This document shows positions 45,441 to 57,169 of a stretch of 64,000 bases of DNA, one piece after another. Source of the stretch: Monodelphis domestica (lineage: Eukaryota > Chordata > Mammalia > Didelphimorphia > Didelphidae); the NCBI RefSeq assembly GCF_027887165.1, contig NC_077231.1, positions 124,819,987-124,883,986 of the forward strand, written 5' to 3'. The translations under genes were made by a program, and so were the position numbers. Position 1 is the first letter of the stretch; every line of letters begins with the position of its first letter. The notes under the pieces were generated by a model. It saw nothing but the letters and a program-made list of their open reading frames with translations. It did not search any database and was not told the origin of the DNA.

Positions 45441-45567
45441 TTTAAAAAACCCTTACCTTCTGTCTTTGCCCAGGGTCACACAATCACGAAGTGTCTAAGA
45501 CAACATCTGAAGCCAGGACCTCCCATCTCTGGGCCTGACACAATCTACTGCCACCTAACTGCCCCTT
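45441..45567 (-). mobile_element. CORE-SINE, shortened, in M6PR intron 1
   Basis: AACCCTTACCTTCTGTCTTT runs directly into GCCCAGGGTCACACAATCAC, so part of the SINE middle is deleted. Ends CACCTAACTGCCCC. 45570-48480 (rest of intron 1) shows no other clear feature. Confidence 0.75.
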
Positions 45568-48491
45568 AGGCATCCCCATACCTCTCTATAATGTGTCTCT
45601 ACAAGGTCTCTAGAGTGCCAGGCCAGTGCTAATTACTCTCATTATTTTGCATTTCTCTACAAAATGTTTCCATTTGTTAGTTATTCATAATACTTTGGGG
45701 AGGGGGAGATAAAATGGTGAACAAGCAGAGCTCTCCTCAGTGTTAAGGCACCAAAAAAGCCATTTTCAAATCAGGATTGGTAGAGCAGAAATTCTTAGCT
45801 GCTAAAGACAAAACAAATCACACCTCACATTTCAGAAAAACTGGGTGAGTAGGAGCATTACTGCCTATTTGGAACAGAATTAGATTTAAGATTTATGCCA
45901 AGCCAGTCGTTAGTCACAGCTCTTGCAGAAGTAAACCTCCTCCCACCCACACCCCCAAAAAGGATCATATAGGTCCAAATAAACCCCAAAATAGAATAAG
46001 AATCCCCTGATTCTTAATGTCTCAGACCAGCTAGAAATCCTACTGCCTGTCATAGTCATGGAGTGACAAAAGGACATAAAAGAATAAAGCCTCACTTAAC
46101 AAATAATAAGCACTCATTTCTTTTAAGGTCTCATGTGCCCTCTTCAAAATACACTCAATTTTATAAATTATAGGAAGAAGGCACTTCTTGCCACTGAGGT
46201 CCTGGGAATCACTTAGCCAGATCACCTTAATGTTTGCATATTTGACCCATTTTATCAAGTTACTCTGAGAATAAAAACATTGTTCATTAATTAGAACCTA
46301 CTACACATTAAAATTTCAACTTTGATCCTAGAGGTTATTTTAAGGTAACTGCTTATAAACTGGTAATTCTATAATTACAGCATCCTGCCATCATAACTCT
46401 GCCAGATACTCCATAGTTCTACCTTTTTCTATCAACTCCAAAATTCAACTGTTCTGTATTGTAATAACCCACCCATAGTCTGAAGATACCCCCATCCTCT
46501 CAAGGATCTAGATTAGGTGATAGATAATAAAACTACATCCTCCATTTCACTCAGGAATACAAAGGGGAATATGACTTCTCCAAAGTTAAGAGTGACTTAG
46601 TGGAAAACGGAACAAAAGACTCAGGCCCCAAACCTGAGCTTCCTGTACCACCTCCAAAACACTGCCTGATAGTACTACTTAAAGGGTTCAACCTTTCTGA
46701 TAACTGACGGCATGCTACTTTCTCCACATACACAAAAAGAAATGAGAAAAGATTAAAGGTATCAAAATTCTGAAACTCCCTGAAAAAAAGTCATTTCAGT
46801 TCTGGAAAGAGGGATTTCAGGCATAACGTTAAAGTCTGAAGACTTATCTGTTATAGTTGAACTTTTCTTCAAAAAAGTCTAAAGCACTAAACCCAGAAGT
46901 CCACCCCATTGAGTTCAGCAACTGGGAGAGGTCACCCCCAGTCTTCTAAGCAATTAATACCAAATCCTAAGCTATTAGAGAAATAGATTTGCCATTCTTC
47001 CAACAGGCCAAGAATCTACCCTCTTAACCTTTAAGTCACAGGAACCACCTCCAGATCACATGGAAGGCTAACTAGGTAACACTACACTTGGTTTTAGAGG
47101 CAATAGTTGAAAAATTGGGCTAGGGACATTCTAACTACAAATATTGCATGAAGGGAATAAAAAAGGATCCTTTTTCATTTGTTCCACAACTGGTCTCTTA
47201 TTAGAGAATAATTTTGCATGTAATTTTTAGTTACCACCCTATTTAAGAAGCTGAGGATTCACAAAAAATAGACTAAATATATTTTTACAATTATTAAAAA
47301 GTGATTATTATTCTTATTTATCTCTCATCAGTATTATGATTAAGGATATCAACAATCAGTCACCCATCAAAAAAAAGCATTTAGTGCAGTGGCTTGCACA
47401 TACTAAGCACTATATAAATTTTAGCTATTATTCCAGGCATTCAGCTAAGGGTCAGAGAGATAAATAGGAATATAAGCATATACAAAATACATACAAGGTT
47501 TTTTTTCTTTTCTTTCTTTTTTTTTTAATGGTGGGACCATTAACAGATGAGGGGATTAGGTCAACAGGTGAACCTTGAGGGAACCTAGGAACTCTTCAAA
47601 GTTTGAAGTGAAGAAAACATGCATTCTAGACAGGGAAACAGATGCTTTCATCAAACATGAAGGAATGAGCTTAAATTAAAAAAAAGTAGATTTTAATAGG
47701 GTTTTTTTCCCACTTAAAACTAAGAACTTCTTGACCTAGTGATAATTAAAAAAAATTTTTTTTAAACTTGTAAACAAGAAGGGTGTGTGGACCCTTGTGG
47801 ACACCCTCTCAAGTCTATGGCTTCAGAAACACTCAACCTACACTTGTAATAGGAAGCACTTCCACTTCTATCCCATCTCAACCACCCAAGTCTGATGATT
47901 GACTCTGAGCCTCCCTTGCAGCAAGAAATTCCTGCCTTCATCCCTTTCCTCTTGTTTCCATATCTAAAACACTGAAGGGATGGCAAAGAAAAACATGGAC
48001 AAATAATTCAAACTACATCTCCTCGAGAAACTCTGAGCCAGGTGACACAAGATGCTACACCGTGCACCTTCGTAATCTATCTCAAAAGACTCCGGTTTCT
48101 TCCTAGGCTTCTATTTGTTGTCTTCACCAGCAAGTTACCTTGTGAGTCCCAAACGAGAGCCCCCAGTGATAATTCAGTCAGAGTACCCAGCGAGAGGTGG
48201 GGGAACTTCCTTAGATCACTGTCTCCCTCTTCTCAACACCCATCGATCTCTCCCAAATATTACTTAAGTCCTAAAGGTTCTCTTCTCCTTCCATTCCTAC
48301 CATTTCCCTGCAGCTTCCTCATGGCCTAGTCCGAGTCCCAGCCTCCCCCTCCACCCAGTACATCCTCCGTGGGAGTTCGGATCGAGCTCTTGGCTGGGGA
48401 GAGGGATGCCAAGGATCCAAATTCCAGAAGGCTCCTCTTTAGGTCCTTCTTCCCAGTCTCCAATCCCCTTCCCAAGGGGCCTCAGCATACT

Positions 48492-48497
48492 CACGTG
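48492..48497. promoter_or_regulatory. E-box CACGTG overlapping donor of exon 1a
   Basis: CACGTG inside the 11-mer ACTCACGTGCC. TCACGTG resembles the core of the CLEAR element bound by TFEB-family factors at lysosomal genes (inference for this gene). Confidence 0.45.
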
Positions 48498-48700
48498 CCA
48501 CTGGGGAGGAGGGGCGAAACGCCGATCGTCCTGAATTATTAATGAGCCCTCATGAATATTAATTAGAGCACCCCTCCTTTGGAATTCCCAGTGAATATCG
48601 TTTGGAGACTGGGCCCGAAGAAGGGGCAGTCCAGGGTCCCAGCGGTGGTTTCCGTCCCAGCGGCCAGGGTTTCCAGTAGAACCTCACACTGCCCCGCTCT
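48495..48700 (-). other. M6PR: Candidate M6PR non-coding first exon, proximal (1a)
   Basis: On the minus strand CCAGTGGCAC|GTGAGTATG gives a donor with the exon end at 48495, 3.3 kb upstream of exon 2. Upstream are CCAAT/ATTGG boxes (near 48858, 48911 and 48958) and a GC box near 48972. The start is approximate. It may coexist with 1b. Confidence 0.45.
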
Positions 48701-48829
48701 GGGAACCGGAAACAGGAAACGCAAACCGGCCGCCCGGCAAGGATGCCTCCCACCAGGCCCCGCGGCAGGCAACCGCGGCGAGTTTTTTTTTTTAAACCCC
48801 GCCTCTTCCCTCTCGCCTCCAACTAGTCC

Positions 48830-49000
48830 AGCCCACTATTTGGCCATTCATTGGCAAAAAGTGAGTTCAATCCGTCGCTTCTGAAATTAACCCCGCCCTC
48901 TTCCCACCCCGACCAATTACTAATGGAATCCTCAGAAAGGTACCGCCCTCCCCTCCTGCCAATCTAAAAGGCTCCGCCCCCACACCCACCTTTTCCATCA
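48830..49000. promoter_or_regulatory. CCAAT- and GC-box-rich M6PR promoter segment
   Basis: ATTGG near 48858 and CCAAT near 48911 and 48958 are combined with a CCGCCCCC GC box near 48972. This is typical of TATA-less housekeeping promoters. The segment lies between the two candidate first exons. Confidence 0.5.
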
Positions 49001-49043
49001 ATAACCAACCTTCACCTCCCCACCTCCGGCTGTCACGCGGACT

Positions 49044-49049
49044 CACGTG
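49044..49049. promoter_or_regulatory. E-box CACGTG overlapping donor of exon 1b
   Basis: Second copy of the same 11-mer, ACTCACGTGCC, 552 bases upstream in the M6PR sense, again straddling a splice donor. Confidence 0.45.
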
Positions 49050-49160
49050 CCGGATAGCTGGCTCTCAGCTCTAAGGGATGTGAACTGTAAAATAGGGAAG
49101 CGGAAACCGGGGTGGAGGGGAAGATTAAGGTCAAGGAGGACTTGACGTGAATGCCGCTCA
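49047..49160 (-). other. M6PR: Candidate M6PR non-coding first exon, distal (1b)
   Basis: On the minus strand the sequence CTATCCGGCAC|GTGAGTCCG gives a strong donor with the exon end at 49047. Immediately upstream lie a ZNF143/THAP11-type motif and a CRE-like TGACGTGA (49143-49150). The start is approximate. Confidence 0.4.
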
Positions 49161-49166
49161 GCACTT

Positions 49167-49179
49167 TGGGAGTTGTAGT
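49167..49179 (-). promoter_or_regulatory. ZNF143/THAP11-type element (ACTACAACTCCCA)
   Basis: Minus-strand ACTACAACTCCCA fits the core ACTACANNTCCCA of the ZNF143/THAP11 (SBS) promoter element, which sits close to start sites of housekeeping genes. Position and orientation fit M6PR. Confidence 0.7.
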
Positions 49180-49359
49180 CTTTTCCTTTTGCTCTTGTCG
49201 CACCTACCAAGCTTACTCTCTCTTCCCTCCTGCACCTTCGTGCCCTCCATTCTGGGTCTGATAGAACTACTGAGGGACCAAACTATGAGCCCATGACATT
49301 TACCTAGATTCCTGGGAAGATTCTGAAATGTAATTCTAAAATTATAGATGGTGAATACT

Positions 49360-49920
49360 TAGGGGAAAAAAGGAAGCAAGAATCATCATGATTTCATCAA
49401 GAGCTGGTTGTGCCAGACTAATTTAATTTCCTCTTTTGACAGACTTTCCAAGCTGACATCAGAATAACTCGATTTCAGCAATGCATTTGATAAATAACGT
49501 ATACTGTCCTTGTGTTCGTATAAATTGATGCGGGCTAAATGACTGTGCATTAATGTTGATTCAAGATTGGTTGAATGATCTGATCTACCGATGGGTCAAA
49601 GTCAGCTAGGACAGGGGTCTCCAAAGAAGAGTTCCGCCCTGGTTCCTCTTCTTTGACAGTGACTTAGGTAAAATGCAAATAACCATATTTAACAAATTTT
49701 CAGAGGACATAAAAATAGTGAAAAGCTTGATAAGCCAGAACAGTGAGCAATTTCTAATAGAATGGAATTTAACACGAGCAAAAAGTCATGCTTTTTAAAA
49801 ATCGATTGCATAAATGGAAGAGGGGAATTTGTAGTTAAGGGGGTATGTTTCTGTAAAAAAAAAAAAAAGACATAGGGATTTTTAATGAGCTATCATGATT
49901 CTCAAGAGTGACAATGTGAG
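49360..49920 (+). repeat. CR1/L3 LINE remnant
   Basis: GAGCTGGTTGTGCCAGACTA, CAGCAATGCATTTGATAAAT, then AGAACAGTGAGCAATTTCTA. Includes an A-run near 49857. Confidence 0.6.
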
Positions 49921-50082
49921 GAGTACCCTTTAATCTTGGAATCTGCAAAGATATTCGGGGGTTTTCCCCTCTTGCGGGGAGAGAGGACAGTAAAATGCAA
50001 AAAAGGAAAACCTTAATGAAAATTTCACTCTATAGAGCTGGCAGTAGCTCCTTTTCGTCACCGAAGATGATTCCTCCTTTCT

Positions 50083-50153
50083 CCAATCAGCTCTTTCAGA
50101 GTGGAACGCTTTCCGCCAATCAGTTCTTTCAAATTGTCTGACTCGTCACCAAT
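50083..50153 (+). promoter_or_regulatory. Three CCAAT boxes at exact 33-bp spacing
   Basis: CCAAT begins at 50083, 50116 and 50149. The first two continue CAGCTCTTTCAGA and CAGTTCTTTCAAA. Such phased NF-Y sites with about 31-35 bp spacing are known from cell-cycle promoters such as CCNB2 and CDC25C. No gene is recognised nearby, and an LTR origin is possible. Confidence 0.5.
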
Positions 50154-50199
50154 CCCCTGAGGTCGCCAAATCAAGCATTCTTGCTGTCAGCTGAGCTGA

Positions 50200-51670
50200 G
50201 CTGATAAGCTTCTGTGCTTCTGGTCCTTGACTTCGTGGTAGGCAGCTTTCTCCCCTTGTTTTCTCAAATATCTTTCCTGTATTTTGGCTTGTTCAGAGGC
50301 TGACTCCAGTCCATATGATCTGGCATCTGTTCTCCGAATTGGCTGTTTCAGAGCTATACTTCCCATTACACTACTTAATGATGAGGAACCCTAAAAACAG
50401 TTAACCAGGTATAACACAAAATTGTTATTATACGAGCCCCCTGGTTCCTAAACAGTTCTATGCAGTTTATCAACAATAATTTATAACGTTCGGAAAGGTC
50501 CTATTCAAGTTAACTGCTGGCAAACAATGTATTTAAGTGTAAAGAGGCAATTCTAGATTTAAAGCCTCAAAAACTTCTCAGTTGTTAGAGCCCTTAGACT
50601 GAGATAAGTGCTATCTATTCCATATTGCTGCTTTCTCCTGCACTTCCCACCCCAGGCTGTCCTCAGATAGGAACAGGAAGATTGGCTGACTTTTATCCTT
50701 GGATTATGGCCAATGGGGAGGTATCCCATCTAGCTATTGGAGAGGATCATCCTGGGTCATCAGTCTTCTCAGTCTAAGAGCTCTAATTAGTGAGTTTTTC
50801 CTGGATTCAAATCTAAATTATTCTCCTTACAATTTTCATCCATTGGTCTCAGTTGTGCATTCAGGAGCCAAACAGAACAATTTTAATCCCTCTTCCACAC
50901 AATAGTTCTTAAAATGCTTGAAGTAAAAGGTAAGGGGAATGTGGGTTCTGCCCTTCACTTTCCATGTCTTAGAATAGATTTTTAACAAAGTATTAACTCT
51001 CAGTTACTCCATAACAAAATGGGAATGAATACCTTTGAAACAATCAGAAGAGGAAAGACAATTTGCTGAACTGGATATTGGCCATGGCCCCTGGAAACTA
51101 AATCCTGAGGGCTACAGTTTGACAGTTCAGCAGTTAGTCCAGTCCAGGAGAGTGCAGTGGAAGTCCCTTCTACTTAGAAGAATCACTTTTGATGAGGTGA
51201 AGATTTCTCGCCAACAGCCCTGATATCTAGTAGCACAGCTACTTGTCCAGGAGATAACCTCTTTAGCAGTTGGAGAAGCAGTTCTAGAGACTTTGAAATA
51301 TAATTGAGGGAGCAGAGAATGCCCCAGATAGACTAGATACAGAAAGGCAGTTATTCTATAAACACCTTTGAGGAGGAGACATCTGATAGAAGAGTGACTG
51401 GTATGCTAGAATAATCTAGCACTGGCAATTTAGAGTCAGGCTATGGAAAGGAGTAGACCCTGAGAGCCCAGATGAGACAAATTTAGCAGAGAACTCAGGA
51501 GAGATTAGTGAAGTCTCTACAAAGAGGGAATGGATATCAGGACCTAGCAATATTGGATTTATGAGTTTATTGGCTGAAAGTGTTCCCTACATGTGTATTC
51601 TATATTGGAATCCAGTTTTCCCTCAAAAACTATATGTATTTGAGAGAGAGAACACTTTAGGCTTATGGAG
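50200..51670. other. Gene-free stretch, nothing recognised
   Basis: Short open frames only, none with a recognisable domain or splice context. Possibly old retroelement DNA; I cannot assign it. Confidence 0.3.
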
Positions 51671-51675
51671 GAAAC

Positions 51676-53660
51676 TTTTTTTTTTTAATTTTAAACATTA
51701 TTTTATTTGGTCATTTCCAAACATTATTCACTGGAAACAAAGAGCATTTTCTTTTCCTCCCCGCCCCCCCTCCCACCACCTTTCCCTCTCCCATAGCTGA
51801 CACGCAATTCCACTGGGTATCACGTGTGTTCTTGATTCAAACCCATTTCCCTGTTGTTAGTATTTGCATTAGAGTGTTCGTTTAGAGTCTCTCCTCAGTC
51901 ATATCCCCTCAACCCCTGTAGTCAAGCAGTTGCTTTTCATCGGTGTTTTTACTCCCACAGTTTATCCTCTGCTTGTGGATAGTATTTTTTAGATCCCTGC
52001 AGATTGTTCAGGGATATTGCATTGCCACTAATGGAGAAGTCCATCACCTTCGATTGTACCACAATGTATCAGTCTCTGTGTACAATGTTTTCCTGGTTCT
52101 GCTCCTTTCGCTCTGCATCACTTCCTGGAGGTTGTTCCAGTCTCCATGGAATTCCTATACTTTATTATTCCTTTTAGCACAATAGTATTCCATCACCAAC
52201 ATATACCACAATTTGTTCAGCCATTCCCCAATTGATGGGCATCCCCTCGTTTTCCAGTTTTTGGCCACCACAAAGAGTGCAGCTATGAATATTCTTGTAC
52301 AAGTCTTTTTCCTTATTATCTCTTTGGGGTATAGATCCAGCAGTGCCATAGCTGGATCAAAGGGCAGACAGTCTTTTATCACCCTTTGGGCATAGTTCCA
52401 AATTGCTCTCCAGAATGGCTGGATCAATTCACAATCCACCAGCAATGAATTAGTGTCCCCACTTTGCCACATCCCCTCCAGCATTCATTACTTTCCATAG
52501 CTGTTATGTTAGCCAATCTGCTAGGTGTGAGGTGATATCTCAGAGTTGTTCTGATTATAAGAGATGTAGAGCACTTTTTCATGTGCTTATTAATAGTTTT
52601 GATTTCTTTGGCTGAGAACTGCCTGTTCATGTCCCTTGCCATTTATCAATTGGAGAATGGCTTGATTTTTTGTACAATTGATTTAGTTCTTTGTAAATTT
52701 GAGTAATTAAACCTTTGTCAGAGGTTTTTATGAAGATTGTTTCCCAATTTGTTGCTACCCTTCTGATTTTGGTTACATTGGTTTTGTTTGTGCAAAAACT
52801 TTTTAATTTGATGTATTCCAGATTATTTATTTTGCATTTTGTGACTCTTTCTAAGTCTTGCTTGGTTTTGAAGTCTTTCCCTTCCCAAAGGTCTGACATG
52901 TATGCTATTCTGTGTTCGCTTAATTTTCTTATAGTTTCCTTCTTTATGTTCAAGTCATTCACCCATTTTGAATTTATCTTGGTGTAGGGTGTGAGGTGTT
53001 GATCTAAACCTATTCTTTCCCACACTGTCCTCCAATTTTCCCAGCAGTTTTTATGAAATAGTGGATTTTTGTCCCAAAAGCTGGGATCTTTGGGTTTGTC
53101 ATATACTGTCTTGCTGAGGTCGCTTGCCCCCAGTCTATTCCACTGATCCTCCTTTCTGTCTCTTAGCCAGTACCAGATTGTTTTGGTGACCGCTGCTTTA
53201 TAATATAGTCTGAGATCTGGGACTGCAAGGCCCCCTTCCTTTGTATTTTTTTCATTATTTCCCTGGATATCCTTGATCTTTTGTTCTTCCAAATGAACTT
53301 TGTTATGGTTCTTTCTAAATCAGTAAAAAAGTTTTTTTGGAAGTTCCATGGGTATGGCACTAAATAGATGAGTTTGGGTAGGATGGTCATTTTTATTATA
53401 TTGGCTCGTCCTACCAATGAGCAGTTAATGTTCTTCCAATTGTTCAAGTCTAGTTTTAGTTGTGTGGAAAGTGTTTTGTAGTTGTGTTCATATAGTTCCT
53501 TGTTTGTCTCGGGAGATAGATTCCTATGTATTTTATTTTGTCTAAGGTAATTTTGAATGGGATTTCTCTTTCTAGTTCTTTCTGCTGAGCTATGTTGGAA
53601 TTATATAGAAATGCTGATGACTTATGTGGGTTTATTTTGTATCTTGCAACTTTGAGCCCT
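51676..53660 (-). mobile_element. L1 LINE, 5'-truncated, with ORF2 C-terminal region
   Basis: The poly-A tail appears as T10 at 51676; the element runs leftward from about 53660. The ORF2 protein end is visible in pieces: 53163-53447 (LVGRANIIKMTILPKLIYLV), 52627-53292 (EGGLAVPDLRLYYKAAVTKT) and 52155-52642 (GDTNSLLVDCELIQPFWRAI, IAALFVVAKNWKTRGCPSI). At least two frameshifts separate them. A possible target duplication GAGGAAAC lies at 51668-51675 and again near 53717, leaving about 55 unexplained bases at the 5' edge. It is well preserved, so relatively young. Confidence 0.85.
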
Positions 53661-53869
53661 AGTTTTAATACAGTTCCACAACTATCCCTAGAAATAGGAG
53701 TAACATATATCTTTTTTGAGGAAACCCAGGAGCAGGAATATGAGTTTGAGGTATAGCCTAGAGGAGTGTTACAAAGCTATCATGTTCTCCTAGGCACACT
53801 CTAATTTCTCTCTTCCCTTTAACCCCTCAAAAGTAGCTTTGCATTTTAATTTAACCATGACACTCATTT

Positions 53870-54720
53870 AGTTTCAAATAGTCAATAAACATTTGTTCAG
53901 AGCCTACTTTGTGTCAGATGCTGTGCTAAGTACTGGAGATACTAAAAGAAATAAATGACAGTTCCTACTCTCAAAAGGAATTCACAATCCAATGGGAAAA
54001 CAACAGAAACAAATAGGTACAAACCTAATTTTTACAGGATATATTTATATAGGATAATTGGGAAGTAATTAAAAGGGGGAAGGCACTAGAATGAAGAAGG
54101 GTTAGGAAAGTTTTCCTATAGAAGATGAGATGTTAGTTGGGACTTAAAAGAATCCAGGAAAATTAGTAGGCACAGGTGAGGAGAGAGAGCATTTAAGGCA
54201 TGAAGGATAGCCAGAGAAAACATCTAGAGCCAAGAGACAAGAATGTCTTGTTCCTGGAACAGTCAGAAGCCCAAAATGTCACTGGATCAAAGAATACATG
54301 TTAGGGAGGAAGGAGTAAAAAGATTGAAAATGAAAGAAGGATTTAGATTATAAAGGGCTTTGAATGACAAACAGGTTTTGTACAGCATTTGATCCGGAAG
54401 GTAATAGGGAGCTATTGGAGTTTAAGTAAGGAAGAGTGACATAGTTGGGTATGTGCTATGGGAAAATCATTTTAGTGGCTGAATGGAGGATGTATTGGAG
54501 TGAAGAGAGAGCTATTACAATAGTCCAGGTGTGAGGTGATGAGGGCCTATACCCCGGGGTGGTAACAGTAAACTGAAAGAATGGAGTATGTTTGGAAGCT
54601 GTAGCAAAGGTTAAGTCAGTGAGCCTCGGCAGCAGATTGGATATGAGGGAATGAGAGATGGCAAGGAGGATTCCCTAGATTGTAAGCCTAAGGGACTGGG
54701 AGAATGATTTTGCCTTCTAC
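53870..54720 (+). repeat. Family R repeat, long copy
   Basis: GTCAATAAACATTTGTTCAG, TGCTGTGCTAAGTACTGGAG, TCTTGTTCCTGGAACAGTCA, CAATAGTCCAGGTGTGAGGT, CAGATTGGATATGAGGGAAT, in the order known from other copies. The most complete copy here. 54721-55160 is AT-rich with nothing recognised. Confidence 0.65.
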
Positions 54721-55171
54721 AATAATATGGATTGTTGCATTATGCACAAGTTTTATACTTAATTGTACCTAAGTTTTAGTTCCTTTAGTTTGATGAATAA
54801 AAATAATAAAATTTTTGATTGAGCATTCAATAAATCTTTACCAGTAAAGTTTAAAAAAGTAAAACTTTCTGTGTATACCCTTCAATGAAATGTGCTACAC
54901 ATGTCTATGGGAAGACTGTTTGCAATTTTCCTAAAATTATTTAAAAATATTCCTCTCTAAGCTCTTCCTGGGAAAAGTCCCTTAAAGTGGGTGATAGGTC
55001 TGGGACAAAAAGGTCTTTCTTAGGAAAATGAATTAAGGGCTATAATCCAGACTCTACTCCAAAGCTGAATTGAATGATTTTTAATTATCATGCTGGAGAA
55101 GATGCTTGAGAGTCCCTTGAACAGCAAGAAGATCAAATCTGTCAATACTTAAAGAAATTGATTCAGACTAT

Positions 55172-55877
55172 TGTGACCTTTAGATTACTCCACCCTACTT
55201 AGTCTAACAAAAATCAGGAAATTCTGAACTTTAGATTACTCCCCCTACTTAGTCTAACAAAATCAGGAATGGCCTATGACAGACATGTGCTAGCAAATGA
55301 CAAATCAGAAAAAACAGACAGACCCCTGAGCTGTCCTAAGAGTCAAGCCTAAGATATCATTGGTACATGTAAGATGCAGAAAAGTGACGTAAAATCGTCT
55401 ATATATTTCGCATCACTTCCTCTCTCTGGCCTCTTTGATGGCAGAGAGGTGGCTGGCAGCAGCTGACTGAGCGTGTCGGCATCTTGGCATGGTATCTGCT
55501 ATTGTCTGGTTTTTAGTGGTGAGTTTTCCTTGATACTATACTTGAGGAAGCCTAGTAACCTAGTTCAGTGAGGTGTCTTCTCTGAGATCTCTTGGAGTTT
55601 TAGGCTGATTCTTCTCTTTTACCTTCCAAACACTATCCACTTAGAAGCCTCTAATCTTCTTCAGAAACCTTGTAGCGGAGGATTTTGAAATCCCCCTGGC
55701 ACAGGCCAGGTGGGAGAAATCCTATACTCTCTCCCTTTCTCTTCTCTTTGATTTCTTCCCTATATATTGATTAAACCATCATATGTTTCCAATCTGACTT
55801 GGGTATTTTATTTGGGATATCCCCTGGTGACCAAAAATTAAATTTAGATTAAGTCACAACCCTAAATTATCCTTACA
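55172..55877 (+). mobile_element. Solo LTR, family C (endogenous retrovirus-like fossil)
   Basis: TGTGACCTTTAGATTAC to CCTTACA, 706 bp, with a 4-bp target duplication CTAT (55168-55171 and 55878-55881). TATA-like CTATATATTTCG near 55399 and a poly(A)-like GATTAAACC near 55768. A block of about 50 bases starting CTTTAGATTACTCC is tandemly duplicated at its 5' end. No internal region. The 4-bp duplication suggests a class I (gamma-like) origin. Confidence 0.75.
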
Positions 55878-56479
55878 CTATTCACTAGAAGGTCAAATAC
55901 TTTGACCACATTAAATAAGAGGACAAGACTCACTGGAAAAGATCCTGATGTTGGAAAAGATTGAAGGCAAAAGGAAAATTGAATGGCAAAGGTTGATATG
56001 GATAAATAGTGTCACAGAAACAACAAACTCAAACTTGGATAGACGTTGAGAGCTAGGGACCTGGCATGCTATGGTCCATGGGGTTATGAAGTGTTAGGCA
56101 CCAGTGAACAACAACAGATAAGAACTTGGCCTTTCCCATGGGATTAGCTCTAGAATGAAATGTAAAGAAGTATCTTTTTCTTTGAAAAAGGAGGTATCCT
56201 TTCTGCCTCTGATTCAGTTTGATTCTCTATAGAGCTCTCTAGGAAGAGCCACATTGATTCCTCAGTGGCAGTGGTCCAGGAGAAATGGGATAGCATTTTT
56301 AATCCAGATTATATATGTTTCTTTGTTAAAGAGTCTTATGTTACCTGGACTCATCTTAGGCCAGACATGCCAGAGGTCATTAGGGCCATCTTTTTCTCTA
56401 AACTAGAAGTGGCTTGGATATAATGTTAGATAAAACTGTTTCTCATGGACTATTCTAAATTTCAAAGTACTGTATTAGT

Positions 56480-57060
56480 ATTTTTCTTCAACATGCCTAC
56501 ATGCTGATTCTGCTTCTTAACGTATGGGCCCCAGAATTGAACCTCCAGATGTGGATTGAACCAAATCATTGTAGGTCAGAGTAGTGACCTCCTTTTTACT
56601 GGTACCTAATCAGTGCAGATGAATATTGCAATAGCCCATTTTTCTGGCTGCCACATCATATCACACTGCTGACTCTTTTGAGTTTTCTGGCCAACAAATC
56701 TCCCAGACCTTCTCCAGAAAAACTATTATCTATGACCCTCAGTCATTCTACATTTTATATCATGAATCTAGAGCTGGAAGGGACCTTAGAGGTCATATAA
56801 TAGAATTCCCTCATTTTCTTTATAAGGAAACTAAGGTACAGGGTGATTCAATGATTTACCCAAAGCCACATGGATGATCCACTTTAGAAGTGAGATATGA
56901 ACTTAGGTCTACTGACTCCAAAGTCAGTGTGCTTTCCACTCCACCAGGCTAACTTGAGAAATGGAATTTTTTAATCCAACTATAAGACCTTCCATTTATC
57001 CCAGTTGGCTTTTATTAGAGTTAGTCCAATGTCATAGTTTATAAATGTACATACAAGGGC
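56480..57060 (-). repeat. CR1/L3 LINE remnant plus MIR/L3-like tail
   Basis: AATTGAACCTCCAGATGTGG and CACTGCTGACTCTTTTGAG are CR1 in reverse. From 56755 an oppositely oriented old repeat starts with ATCTAGAGCTGGAAGGGACC. Confidence 0.5.
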
Positions 57061-57169
57061 ACAGAAGAGAGTAATGGGATGAATAAGGAACAAGTTAAGA
57101 AATACCTAGAAAATTTTCTGATATGCAAATATGGGTTGGGAATAGGGAACACAGGGGTTCTTAACAAAT

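Noticed and set aside
52155-53447. Large minus-strand open frames, up to 221 codons
   Set aside because: They are the end of L1 ORF2 in a 5'-truncated LINE, not host genes.
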